64,000 nt of DNA from JBHIBC01 sp046758905. Its GTDB lineage: Bacteria > Acidobacteriota > Polarisedimenticolia > Gp22-AA2. How positions within the stretch are numbered: the stretch's first letter is position 1; every line of letters starts with the position of its first letter. Both the position numbers and the translations under genes were made by a program. The stretch covers positions 1-64,000 of the forward strand of contig JBHIBC010000007.1 of assembly GCA_046758905.1 (NCBI GenBank). The letters run 5' to 3'. The notes below the pieces were generated by a model. That model worked only from the letters and a program-made list of their open reading frames with translations, ran no database searches and was not told where the DNA came from. Of this stretch, positions 1 to 8,099 are shown one piece after another.

Positions 1-719
1 TGAAACGTCAGCACATTCGCCCACCATACCAGCGCGCCGCCAGCCGCCATCACGCCCCAGGTGGAGGGCCGGGCGGCCAGGTCGCGGGCCGACCCGGCGG
101 CTCCCTCCAGCGCTCCCGCCATCTTCGGCGCCCTGCGGCGCAGCCGGTCGACGATCGACCCCTTCCGGCGCCAGGCGAGGGCGAGGGCGGCGATGATGGC
201 AGCCCCGCCGGCGACCCACAGGAGGAGGTCCCCCGCGCCGCCGGCCCGGCCGGCCCACAGCGCGAACGGGAGGGAGACGGCCCCGAGCGACGTGCTGACG
301 ATGCCGTACCCGAACTGGTCCACCACCGTCCCGCCGTAAAGCGGGCCGGCCGGACGCCGGATGGCGCGGCCGAGGTGACGGGCCCGCACCAGCCCCCCGA
401 ACGGGCGCGACGCGGGCACGACGGTGGTCACGAACAGGCTCGCCATCAGCGCCCTCTGGGCGGCCCACCAGGGGACCCGCTCGATCGGCCGCAGCAGGAT
501 CTGCCAGCGCGTCCCCCAGGCCGCGTACCGCAGCAGGGTGACCAGGAACGTCAGCCCCACGAGCAGGGGGGCGGCGTCCGCCAGACGGTCCCCCAGGACC
601 CCCCAGCCGACGCCTCGCGCGGTCCGCGCCAGAAACACGACGGCCGCGGCCCACAGGCACACCGAGAGGATCTGGCGGGCGAGCCGTCCGGTCGTGGGGG
701 CCGCGGGGGTCCGGTTCAC
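1..719 (-). CDS. Flippase-like / lysylphosphatidylglycerol synthase TM-region family protein (partial)
   Basis: The frame is open from a GTG at 719 to the window edge (239 codons; the C-terminus is missing). The protein is hydrophobic with repeated membrane segments and short Arg-rich loops. The residues VPASRPFGGLVRARHL and the following VDQFGYG stretch match the conserved core of the UPF0104/YbhN 'flippase-like' family, which includes the membrane half of MprF. Members are inner-membrane proteins thought to move or modify lipids; the substrate is not readable here. A purine-rich GGAAGAAGG lies about 8 nt before the GTG and supports this start. It is divergent from the sulfatase-fold gene at 761. 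Family call fairly sure, function not. Confidence 0.72.
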   Translation of the reverse strand, partial: MNRTPAAPTTGRLARQILSVCLWAAAVVFLARTARGVGWGVLGDRLADAAPLLVGLTFLVTLLRYAAWGTRWQILLRPIERVPWWAAQRALMASLFVTTVVPASRPFGGLVRARHLGRAIRRPAGPLYGGTVVDQFGYGIVSTSLGAVSLPFALWAGRAGGAGDLLLWVAGGAAIIAALALAWRRKGSIVDRLRRRAPKMAGALEGAAGSARDLAARPSTWGVMAAGGALVWWANVLTF

Positions 720-760
720 GGTCTCGAGCCTTCTTCCCTTCGGGTCGCGCCCGACATACA

Positions 761-2143
761 ATGCCGCCCCGGCAGTCGGAGGAGCCGATCCTGTCGCGGG
801 CCCAGTTTCTGATCGCCGCGTTCCTGCTCGGCGGATTCGCGCCGCTCGCCGCCGCCGGTGTGCCCCGCGCGACGGCGGCGCAGCCGGCGAACCTCGTGCT
901 GATCACCCTCGACTGCGTCCGGGCCGACCACCTGGGAGCCTACGGCTACCCCCTGCCCACCTCGCCGAACCTCGACCGCTTGGCCGCCAGGGGCGTGCGC
1001 TTCGAGACGGTCATCGCCCAGATCCCTCTGACCGGACCCTCGCACGCCACGATGATGACGGGGCTCTATCCCCACGACCATGGCGCCGTACGCAACGGCG
1101 TGCCGCTGCCGGAGCGCGCCGTGACGCTGGCCGAGAGGCTCCGGGAAGCGGGATATCGTACCGGCGCGTTCCTCAGCGGGTGGACCCTCCGGGCGACCCT
1201 CTCCGGGCTGTCGCAGGGCTTCGACGAGTACGATGACAGGATGCAGGACCGCTACCGCCTGGTCAACAGCCAGCGGTTCGCGCATCAGGTCACGCCGCAG
1301 GCGATCCGGTGGGTGGAGGAGAACGCGAGCGGGCCGTTCTTTCTCTGGGTGCACTACTTCGACCCGCACGCGCCCTACCTACGACGCAGACCGTTCTTCG
1401 ACGCGCTCGCCGCGGGGGGTGGCCCGCGGCCCGATGGCTTTCCGCGACGCGCGCTGCGGTACGACAGCGAGATCCATTACGCGGACGCCTGGATCGGCCG
1501 TCTGCTCGCCGAGCTCCGGAGACGCGGCCTGGAGCACCGCACCCTCGTCGTCGTCACCGGGGACCACGGGGAGAGCCTGGGCGAGCGCGGCCGTTTCGGC
1601 CATGGCCGCCACCTCCACGAGGAGGTCCTGCGGGTCCCGCTGATCCTGGCGTGGCCCGGAACGCTCCCGGAGGGCATGCTCGTCCGGGATCCGGCGGCCC
1701 ATCTCGACCTGGCCCCGACGATCCTCGCCCTCCTGGAGCTTCCCCCCCTCGATCGGATCGACGGCATCGACCTGACGCCGGCCATCCGCGGCTGCGCCGC
1801 CGATCGGCCGAAGCCGGAGCGCCGCATCGGGTTCGAGACCTACCCGGGCGCGCGCAAGAAGTTCTGGAGGATCTTCTCGGTCCCGGTCAGCATGACCCCC
1901 ACCCTGATCGGGTACCGGGCCGGGGACCTGAAGTTCGTCTACGACGTCCGCAGGGGGCTCGCGCAGCTGTTCGACCTGGCCTCCGCCGGCGAGGACGTCA
2001 ACCTCATCCAAAAGTACCCGGCGCTGCGCGGCTTGGGCCCGGAGCTGGTCCGGGCGATCGTCTCCTCCTCGAGCTCGCCCGGCGTCGAGACGCTGGATCC
2101 CGAGGACGCCGAGAGGCTGCGCAGCCTGGGATACGTGCAGTAG
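761..2143 (+). CDS. Sulfatase-fold hydrolase (alkaline phosphatase superfamily), exported
   Basis: A 460-residue protein with an N-terminal signal-like segment (SRAQFLIAAFLLGG..) followed by the sulfatase fold: metal motif LITLDCVRADHLG (about residues 47-59), nucleophile region LTGPSHATMMTG (Thr91) and distal metal motif VVTGDHGESLGERG. Canonical sulfatases carry C/S-x-P-x-R, where the Cys or Ser becomes formylglycine; here the position is Thr and the Arg is His. Classical FGly chemistry is therefore unlikely, and a phosphodiesterase or phosphotransferase is as plausible as a sulfatase. The ATG at 761 lies inside a TACAAT box; a GGAGGAG before an in-frame CTG at 791 is a possible alternative start. 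It ends facing the DUF4340 gene. Confidence 0.85.
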   Translation: MPPRQSEEPILSRAQFLIAAFLLGGFAPLAAAGVPRATAAQPANLVLITLDCVRADHLGAYGYPLPTSPNLDRLAARGVRFETVIAQIPLTGPSHATMMTGLYPHDHGAVRNGVPLPERAVTLAERLREAGYRTGAFLSGWTLRATLSGLSQGFDEYDDRMQDRYRLVNSQRFAHQVTPQAIRWVEENASGPFFLWVHYFDPHAPYLRRRPFFDALAAGGGPRPDGFPRRALRYDSEIHYADAWIGRLLAELRRRGLEHRTLVVVTGDHGESLGERGRFGHGRHLHEEVLRVPLILAWPGTLPEGMLVRDPAAHLDLAPTILALLELPPLDRIDGIDLTPAIRGCAADRPKPERRIGFETYPGARKKFWRIFSVPVSMTPTLIGYRAGDLKFVYDVRRGLAQLFDLASAGEDVNLIQKYPALRGLGPELVRAIVSSSSSPGVETLDPEDAERLRSLGYVQ

Positions 2144-2196
2144 GCGGCCGGCGCCGGTCTCGCGCCGCCTGCGGGACGCCCGCGACCGCCGGCCGC
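2144..2196. terminator. Possible bidirectional hairpin between convergent genes
   Basis: The 10-base arms GCGGCCGGCG (2144-2153) and CGCCGGCCGC (2187-2196) are perfect inverted repeats around a 33-nt loop, directly after the sulfatase stop and before the DUF4340 stop. There is no T tract on either strand, so this is at most a structural 3'-end element. The 76-bp gap holds nothing else. Confidence 0.3.
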
Positions 2197-2219
2197 GCCG
2201 ACGTCCACGCGGCTCGCCG

Positions 2220-3584
2220 CTACGCTCCCTTTCTCTTCACGAGGTCGCCCCGCCTCAGGTGGATGGCGTCGAAACTGCCGGCGTCGATGACGTAGTACCA
2301 CCGCGCGAAGCGGTCGTTGAGGTCCCTGGAGAGGGAGCTGCCCCTGTCCACCTTGCGACGCCATTCCTCGTGCGCGTCGTGCAGCTCCTTGTTCCTGCGG
2401 TCGGCGTCGGTCCATTCGTCCTCGGGCCGGGTCTGGAAGTCGAGGTTCGCGGGCCGCCGCGGCTCGGGGAAGAGGTCGGGGTCGAACCGGGTGGTGATGA
2501 AAAGATAGCGGTTCTCGCCCGGGGCTCCCGTCTGGTCGTCGTCCGATCCGGTCCCGGCGGTCACCGCCTCGCCGCGCCCGTAGACGATCTCGCCGAACCG
2601 CATGGTGTAAACGACCCCGTCGGTGGTGCGGACTTCCAGCTCGCCCTCGTTGGAGACCAGCCGCCCGTCGCGCGTGAAGTAGAAGCCCTTGCTGCGCAGC
2701 GATCGGATCTCGGACTGCGACACCTTGAGCCCGTCCTCCACCCGACGGAGCCCCTCAGTCAGGCCGGCGGGCTTGGGGCGGACGCCGACGATCGACAGCT
2801 CGTCGATGGCGGTCAGCAGGGCGCTCATCCTGGCCTCATCCACCTCCCGGCCGGACGACGTCCGGTTGGCCGACCAGCGGCCGTCCCTCCTGGTCAGGAC
2901 GACCGTGTCCCGATTGTCCAGGAGGCCCGTGCGCTCGTCGATCGAGTAGTCCCTGAGGACCACCTGATCGATGGCGGCCCGGTCGACGCGGAGGAGGTCC
3001 CGATCGATCCAGTCCTCGAACCTCGAGGAGATGTCGATGTCCATCTTCGCCACGTATACACGTTTCTGGTCGGGCAGCCGCACGAAGCGGAACCCGGGAC
3101 GATCCTCCAGCTCCCTGCCGACGATGAAGTCGGCTAGGACCTGGCCGTTCTGGCCGCGGATCGTGACCCGCTTGCCCCGTCCCTTCAGCGTGGCCACCCC
3201 CTCGTCGAGCGGGTCGATCACGCCGCACGCCTCGTGGTCGGCGACGTTGTCGGTCCGAAAATCGTCCTTGGTGATCCCGATAACCCCGGCGGCGGTGCGC
3301 GCCAGGCGGTCGCGGGCGTCCGCCGGATAGTCGTGGTGGGAGGGGATGGTCCAGCGGCCGTCCTTGAAGGTCACCTTGAAAGGACGGCCGGTCGCCGTCT
3401 CCTCGTCGAACTCGATCACCTCCAGCGTGGTCGCGGCGTTCGGGTCGCTGAAGTCGGGGAAGAACTGCTCGCCGCGATCGAGAAAGGCGTCGGGCGTCAC
3501 CCTTCGGGGCGAGGTGAGCAGGGCGACGATCGCGAGGGCCACGGCGGCGGCGGCGAAGGTGATCGTCCTCCTGGTCTCGCTCAC
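2220..3584 (-). CDS. DUF4340 domain protein, partner of the Gld-type ABC transporter
   Basis: 454 residues with a GTG start. One N-terminal membrane anchor (about residues 7-24) is followed by a soluble, mostly beta region with repeated 'TFKDGRWTIPS' and 'TRRDGRWSAN' units, the pattern of DUF4340. In many bacteria this family sits directly after a GldF/GldG-like permease, as here, where the start lies 2 bp after the permease stop. The role is unknown; periplasmic assembly with the transporter is the usual inference. It is the last gene of the leftward ATPase-permease unit. Confidence 0.8.
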   Translation of the reverse strand: MSETRRTITFAAAAVALAIVALLTSPRRVTPDAFLDRGEQFFPDFSDPNAATTLEVIEFDEETATGRPFKVTFKDGRWTIPSHHDYPADARDRLARTAAGVIGITKDDFRTDNVADHEACGVIDPLDEGVATLKGRGKRVTIRGQNGQVLADFIVGRELEDRPGFRFVRLPDQKRVYVAKMDIDISSRFEDWIDRDLLRVDRAAIDQVVLRDYSIDERTGLLDNRDTVVLTRRDGRWSANRTSSGREVDEARMSALLTAIDELSIVGVRPKPAGLTEGLRRVEDGLKVSQSEIRSLRSKGFYFTRDGRLVSNEGELEVRTTDGVVYTMRFGEIVYGRGEAVTAGTGSDDDQTGAPGENRYLFITTRFDPDLFPEPRRPANLDFQTRPEDEWTDADRRNKELHDAHEEWRRKVDRGSSLSRDLNDRFARWYYVIDAGSFDAIHLRRGDLVKRKGA

Positions 3585-3586
3585 GG

Positions 3587-6256
3587 TCAGGACCTCAGCC
3601 GCCGGGCCGCGGCCGCGCCCTGGCGCTCCCGCCGCTGCCGGCGTACGAAGATCGCCACGCCCAGCACGAAGACCGGGATCGGCGGCAGCAGGACCGCGAA
3701 GGTCCGGATCCCCCTCTGGATGCGGCGGACCTGCGCCTCCATGTTCTCCTTGCTGGCCTGGATCTTGGCTTCCTTCTGGTTCTCGATGTTGGCCCGGAGG
3801 ACGTCGAGCCTGCGGTTCTCCACCTCCTCGAGATTGCGGGCCATGATCTGCTTGGTCTGCTCGTCGAGATCGGGCCGCTGGCGCACCTCGTTGACCCGCT
3901 CGGTGAGGCGTCTCTGGGCCTCGGACAGCGCCCGCTCCGCCTCCGCCTCCGCCTCGCGCTCCTCCTCCGCGCGCCGCTCGATGAACCGGCTGGTCTGCTC
4001 CTCGACCCTCCGCAGGGTGCGGTGGCGGACGCGCCGCTTGCGGAGCTCGATGAACGACTCATCGCCGATCAGGACATCCATGCAGTTCAAGAAAAAAGTC
4101 ACGTTGTCGAAGATCAGGTTCGGCGGTCCGATCTTGCGCAGGTCGAAGAACTGCTGCGAGACGAAGTCCAGATCCGCCACGACGATGAGGTTCAGCGGAT
4201 CGGGACGCGACTCCTGCTCCTCCTCCGACTCGCCGCCGCGCCGCACGTGGGCCGCCACCACGTAGTCCCGCGGATCGGGGTGATGGGGGAGGTTGTGGTT
4301 CAGCGTTGCGCCGAACAGCCCGCGCCGGACGATCTGGAAGTAGCTGAGCCGTCCCGAGAGGCGTCCCGTCCTGAGCAGCGGCCGGAAGTCGAAGCCGCCG
4401 TCGGCCGCCGCCTCGAGCCCGCCGGGGTAGAGGAAGACCAGCTCCTGCAGGCCGGCCGTGGCCGGGTCGTGGGGGTTGAACGCCGCCTCGGTCTCGTTGC
4501 CGGCGCCGATGAAGACCACCTCCGGAGGGAGGTGGGCGAGGTCCGGGTGGGGGTTGTAGGTGTCCCAGACCACCCGTGCCGCGTCCCAGCGCACGCCCAG
4601 ACGGGTCAGCATCTGCTGGATGTTCCCCTTCGGCTTGGGCGGCGACGGTTGCTGCAGGAAGGGGTTGCGACCGGCCCCCGGCCGCTCGGAGGGGGCCAGC
4701 CCGATGTCGACCACCGGAACCGGGTCGATCAGGAGCAGCGCCGGGTGCCCCTGCTCGATGTAGGCGAGGACATTGTCCATCTCGGGCTGAGACAGCGATG
4801 ACGGGAGTGCCACCAGCAGCCCGTCCAGCTCCTCGGTGATCGGGTTGGCGGGCTCGATCTGGATCACCTCGTACTGCTTCCTCAGCTCCTCGACCACCGG
4901 CCAGGGCGGCGTGGAGCGGAACGTCTGGAAGTCCATCCCCCCGAACAGACGCACCCCCGTATTCACCACCCCGACTCTCTTGCGCTCGGTCCGGGCGACC
5001 ATGCGGATGCTGCGGACGATCTCGTACTCGGCCGGCAGGCCCCGGTCGAAGAAGGGGATCACCTGCTCCTCCGCGCCGCAGGTGAACGCGACTCCCAGGA
5101 AGACATCGGAGAACCCGGCCCGGGCGCTGCTCAGGTTGGGGATCTGTCGCGGGGTGATCCCGAACCTCTCGCGGGCCTCGCGGGCCACCTCCGTGTAGGG
5201 CTCGGCGTCCTCGATCAGGACCTGAACGCCGGCGCCGGACACGGCGTCGATCTCGCTCAGGATGTTCAGCAGGTCGTTCCGCGTCTGTACGTACTGCTCC
5301 GGGACCTCCGGGCTGATGAAGGCCCGGATGAAGACGGGGCGGGCGGCGGGGAGACCATCGAGCAGGCGCAACGTCTCGTCGCTGAGAGAGTGCAGCCGCT
5401 CGGCCGTGGCGTCCAGCCGCAGTCCGGCGCGCCCGACGACCGCGGTCACGCTGATCAGGGCGACGGCCGTCGCCGACGCCCGGACGGCATGGTGCAACCA
5501 CGTCGGGAGGCCGTCGGCCTTCGGCGGCCAGTGCCGCCGCCCGATCAGCAGGACATTGAGATACAGCAGCAGGCCGGCGACCGAGGCGAAGTACAGGATG
5601 CCCCTGAGGCTGACGACGCCCCGGGCGAAGTCCTTGAAGTGGGCCACGGCTCCCAGCGGGGCCAGGAGGCGTCCGAGGTCCTGGCTGAAGACCGAAGCGA
5701 GCGTGTCGAGAAACACGAGCGTCGAGCACAGGAGCGCCCCCAGGATGTAGGCGATGGTGGCGTTGGAGGTCAGCAGCGAGCCCAGCATCCCGACGGCGAT
5801 CAGGGCGGCGCCGATCAGCCAGTAGCCGAGGTAATTGCCCATCATCAGGCCGAGGTCGGGACTGCCCAGCCAGAACAGGACCAGGAGGTGGCTGAGCGAC
5901 AGGATCAGGGCCACCGTGTAGATCCCGAGGGTGGCCAGATACTTGCCGAGCACCACCTCCACGTCGGTGGCCGGCAGCGTCAGGAGCAGCTCGTCGGTCC
6001 CCTGCTTCTTCTCCTCGGACCAGACGGCCATGGTCAGGGCCGGCACGAAGAATAGGAGCAGGTACGGGAACAGCCGGTTGAGCTGGTCGAGATTGGCCAG
6101 GTTGTTGAGGAAGAACCGGTCCTGCCAGAACGCGGCGGCCGCGCTGAGGAAGATGAACAGGGTGATGAAGACGTATCCCGTGGGGTTGCTGAAGTACATC
6201 CACAGGTCCCGCTTCACCAGCGCCCGGACGAACCGGAGATCGATTCCCGTCCTCAC
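3587..6256 (-). CDS. GldF-GldG fusion: ABC-2 permease joined to a GldG-like auxiliary domain
   Basis: 889 residues. Residues about 1-240 are an ABC-2 permease (ALVKRDLWMYFSNPTGYVF, six hydrophobic segments, conserved VWSEEKKQGTDELLLTLP). A further TM follows, then a large extracytoplasmic GldG-type domain (about 275-750, 'ABC-type uncharacterized transport system'), a long charged coiled coil (about 755-850, rich in EAEAERALSEAQ-type repeats) and a last TM segment. GldF and GldG are separate in flavobacteria; here one frame encodes both. The GTG at 6256 shares a GTGA overlap with the ATPase stop, fixing the start and suggesting coupled translation. The substrate is unknown; gliding itself is not implied. 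Confidence 0.86.
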   Translation of the reverse strand: MRTGIDLRFVRALVKRDLWMYFSNPTGYVFITLFIFLSAAAAFWQDRFFLNNLANLDQLNRLFPYLLLFFVPALTMAVWSEEKKQGTDELLLTLPATDVEVVLGKYLATLGIYTVALILSLSHLLVLFWLGSPDLGLMMGNYLGYWLIGAALIAVGMLGSLLTSNATIAYILGALLCSTLVFLDTLASVFSQDLGRLLAPLGAVAHFKDFARGVVSLRGILYFASVAGLLLYLNVLLIGRRHWPPKADGLPTWLHHAVRASATAVALISVTAVVGRAGLRLDATAERLHSLSDETLRLLDGLPAARPVFIRAFISPEVPEQYVQTRNDLLNILSEIDAVSGAGVQVLIEDAEPYTEVAREARERFGITPRQIPNLSSARAGFSDVFLGVAFTCGAEEQVIPFFDRGLPAEYEIVRSIRMVARTERKRVGVVNTGVRLFGGMDFQTFRSTPPWPVVEELRKQYEVIQIEPANPITEELDGLLVALPSSLSQPEMDNVLAYIEQGHPALLLIDPVPVVDIGLAPSERPGAGRNPFLQQPSPPKPKGNIQQMLTRLGVRWDAARVVWDTYNPHPDLAHLPPEVVFIGAGNETEAAFNPHDPATAGLQELVFLYPGGLEAAADGGFDFRPLLRTGRLSGRLSYFQIVRRGLFGATLNHNLPHHPDPRDYVVAAHVRRGGESEEEQESRPDPLNLIVVADLDFVSQQFFDLRKIGPPNLIFDNVTFFLNCMDVLIGDESFIELRKRRVRHRTLRRVEEQTSRFIERRAEEEREAEAEAERALSEAQRRLTERVNEVRQRPDLDEQTKQIMARNLEEVENRRLDVLRANIENQKEAKIQASKENMEAQVRRIQRGIRTFAVLLPPIPVFVLGVAIFVRRQRRERQGAAAARRLRS

Positions 6257-7032
6257 TCCCCGCTGCCCTCCGGATCGGTCGCGTCGTCCGCGGCTGGAGG
6301 ACGGCCCCGGTTGGTCAGGCGGTAGAACGGCTCTTCCAGCGAGCCGTTCTCTTTCAGATCGTCCGGCGTCCCGTCGAAGATCAGCCGGCCGGCGTGCACC
6401 AGCAGCACGCGGTCGGCGACCGCCTCCACCTCGCGGAGGATGTGCGTCGAGATCAACACGGTCTTGGTCCTGCCCAGCCTCTGGATGTTGACCCGGAACT
6501 CCCGGATCTGATTCGGATCCAGCCCGGCCGTGGGCTCGTCCATGATCAGGACGTCGGGATCGTGCAGGAGCGCCTGCGCCAGTCCCACCCGCTGGCGGTA
6601 TCCCCTGGACAGCTTGCCGATCGGACGGTCCAGGACCTCGTGGAGGAAGCACTGCTCGGTCACGGCCCCGATCCGATCCTCTCGGCTCCGACCGTCCATT
6701 CCCCGGGCCTCGCCGACGAAACGCAGCAGCTCGTGGGGCGTCATGTTGGGGTAGAGGGGGCCGTTCTCGGGCAGGTAGCCGAGCCTCCGCGAGGCGCCGA
6801 GCCGGTCGGTGCCGATGTCGACTCCGGCGATCATCGCGCTGCCGGCGCTCGGCGCCAGGTACCCGGTCAGGACCTTCATGGTGGTGCTCTTGCCGGCGCC
6901 GTTCGGGCCGAGGAAAGCGACGATCTGCCCCGCGGGGATCGAGAACGAGATGTCCTGGATCGCCACGAACGGGCCGTAGTACTTCGTCAACCCCCTCGCC
7001 TCGATCATCGGCCTGGAGGCGCCGTTGCGCAT
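6253..7032 (-). CDS. ABC transporter ATP-binding protein, GldA-like
   Basis: 259 residues with all ABC motifs: Walker A FLGPNGAGKST (about 43-53), Q-loop region LGYLPENGPLYPNMT, signature LSRGYRQRVGLAQAL, Walker B VLIMDEPTAGLDP and switch His in ISTHIL. The LPENGPLY variant of the Q-loop region is typical of the GldA/NatA group that pairs with ABC-2 permeases. It powers the fused permease encoded immediately downstream. An in-frame ATG nine codons in (7008, MIEARGL) is the usual family start and is a reasonable alternative. A long 5' gap with a palindrome precedes the gene. Confidence 0.9.
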   Translation of the reverse strand: MRNGASRPMIEARGLTKYYGPFVAIQDISFSIPAGQIVAFLGPNGAGKSTTMKVLTGYLAPSAGSAMIAGVDIGTDRLGASRRLGYLPENGPLYPNMTPHELLRFVGEARGMDGRSREDRIGAVTEQCFLHEVLDRPIGKLSRGYRQRVGLAQALLHDPDVLIMDEPTAGLDPNQIREFRVNIQRLGRTKTVLISTHILREVEAVADRVLLVHAGRLIFDGTPDDLKENGSLEEPFYRLTNRGRPPAADDATDPEGSGE

Positions 7033-7126
7033 GCCTGTCCGCGACCTCGGGTCTGCTGTGTGGACTCCCGCGGCGGTTCGGTGTGCTTGGCCGGCTCGCC
7101 GCCGGCCCGCCGGGGTGACGTCCGGA

Positions 7127-7140
7127 GCATGTAATCATGC
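7127..7140. promoter_or_regulatory. Palindrome GCATG-N4-CATGC upstream of the ABC operon
   Basis: GCATGTAATCATGC is a perfect inverted repeat of 5-bp arms around 4 nt. It overlaps the candidate -10 of the leftward ABC transporter promoter, a position suiting a repressor operator. No regulator gene is adjacent. Confidence 0.25.
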
Positions 7141-7162
7141 AACAACCGGGGGCGCTTGGCAA
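7134..7162 (-). promoter_or_regulatory. Candidate sigma-70 promoter for the ABC operon
   Basis: On the minus strand TTGCCA (7157-7162) is followed after 17 nt by CATGAT (7134-7139). Both boxes match consensus at four positions. Transcription would start near 7127, about 95 nt before the ATPase ATG. The rest of the 145-bp gap shows nothing else. Confidence 0.3.
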
Positions 7163-7177
7163 ATGGGTCGGGAGTAT

Positions 7178-7915
7178 TCAGCGGGCTCGGGCGGCGCGCA
7201 TCCGGCGGAGCTCGGCCAGGACCGGCATCTCCTTGAGGGCCGCGGCCGGGAGCGCCTCCCAGTCCACGCCGCGCGGAGGCGGGGGCGGATCCTCGACCCG
7301 GATCAGCTCCTCCGGCGTGGCGATCCAGGTGACCGGCAGGTCGTGGCGTTCGCGCGGGAGCCCCTCCACGATCTGCAGGCGGTGCACGGTGGTGGCCACC
7401 GGGGCCGGGCCGTGGCCGAGCTCGCGCAGGATCGCGTACTCGATGTCGCCGTACCCGTGCCCCTTTCCGCACCGGCCTCCCGCTCTCGTCACCGCCACCG
7501 AACCGGTCACGATCAGATCCATCCGCGGGAGCTCCGACAGAGGCACCTCGACGCTCCACCGGCCGCCGCGGGACAGGCTCGCAGCCTCCGCGAGCCGATC
7601 GCGCGGGATCGCGGAGGGGTCGAGCCGCCTGAAGCCGCCGCGCAGGCGTGGGGCCGGGACGAAGAGCACCATTCCCCGGCGGAGGGCCTCCAGCCGGAGC
7701 GGGCGCTGCGGCGCGTCGGGGTTCACTTTGATCAGCCGGGCCGAGGCGAAGGCCGGCCCGTCGAGGAGTCTGCGCGCCGCCGCCCCGGCTCCGGCGAAGT
7801 TGGGGATCCGGCCGTGGGGCGGAAAGGGGAAGCGGGCGGCCCCCTCGCGCTCGAGCGCGTCCCACACCGCCCTGCGGGCGGCATCCTTGGTGGCGAACGG
7901 CCCCGCCCCTCTCAC
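7178..7915 (-). CDS. 5-formyltetrahydrofolate cyclo-ligase family protein
   Basis: 245 residues from a GTG at 7915; the frame stays open further upstream but that part is low-complexity. The signature TRAGGRCGKGHGYGDIEYAIL (split across about 150-170) is the nucleotide/folate-binding segment of the 5-FCL/MTHFS family, in the MTHFSD-like version. The N-terminus fits the family pattern of a basic helix (TKDAARRAVWDALE) followed by IPNF. The enzyme makes 5,10-methenyl-THF from 5-formyl-THF with ATP; for this subfamily the activity is inferred. It lies upstream of the ABC genes but 145 bp away. The start is uncertain because only a weak RBS is present. Confidence 0.75.
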   Translation of the reverse strand: MRGAGPFATKDAARRAVWDALEREGAARFPFPPHGRIPNFAGAGAAARRLLDGPAFASARLIKVNPDAPQRPLRLEALRRGMVLFVPAPRLRGGFRRLDPSAIPRDRLAEAASLSRGGRWSVEVPLSELPRMDLIVTGSVAVTRAGGRCGKGHGYGDIEYAILRELGHGPAPVATTVHRLQIVEGLPRERHDLPVTWIATPEELIRVEDPPPPPRGVDWEALPAAALKEMPVLAELRRMRAARAR

Positions 7916-8099
7916 GCCGCCGATCCTAACGCGGACCGTGTCCCGCCCGCTCGGCCGCCCGGGGTGAGGGCGCCGAATAATGCCCCCGCCGGGGCTGTTC
8001 CCGATCCCCGGGCGACCGCTGCGAGAGCTCGTCGCCCCCCAGGATCTGGTTGCGCGGGCCGGCCGGTGGCGGTATGACTGCGGCACCCGAGGGGCGCTC

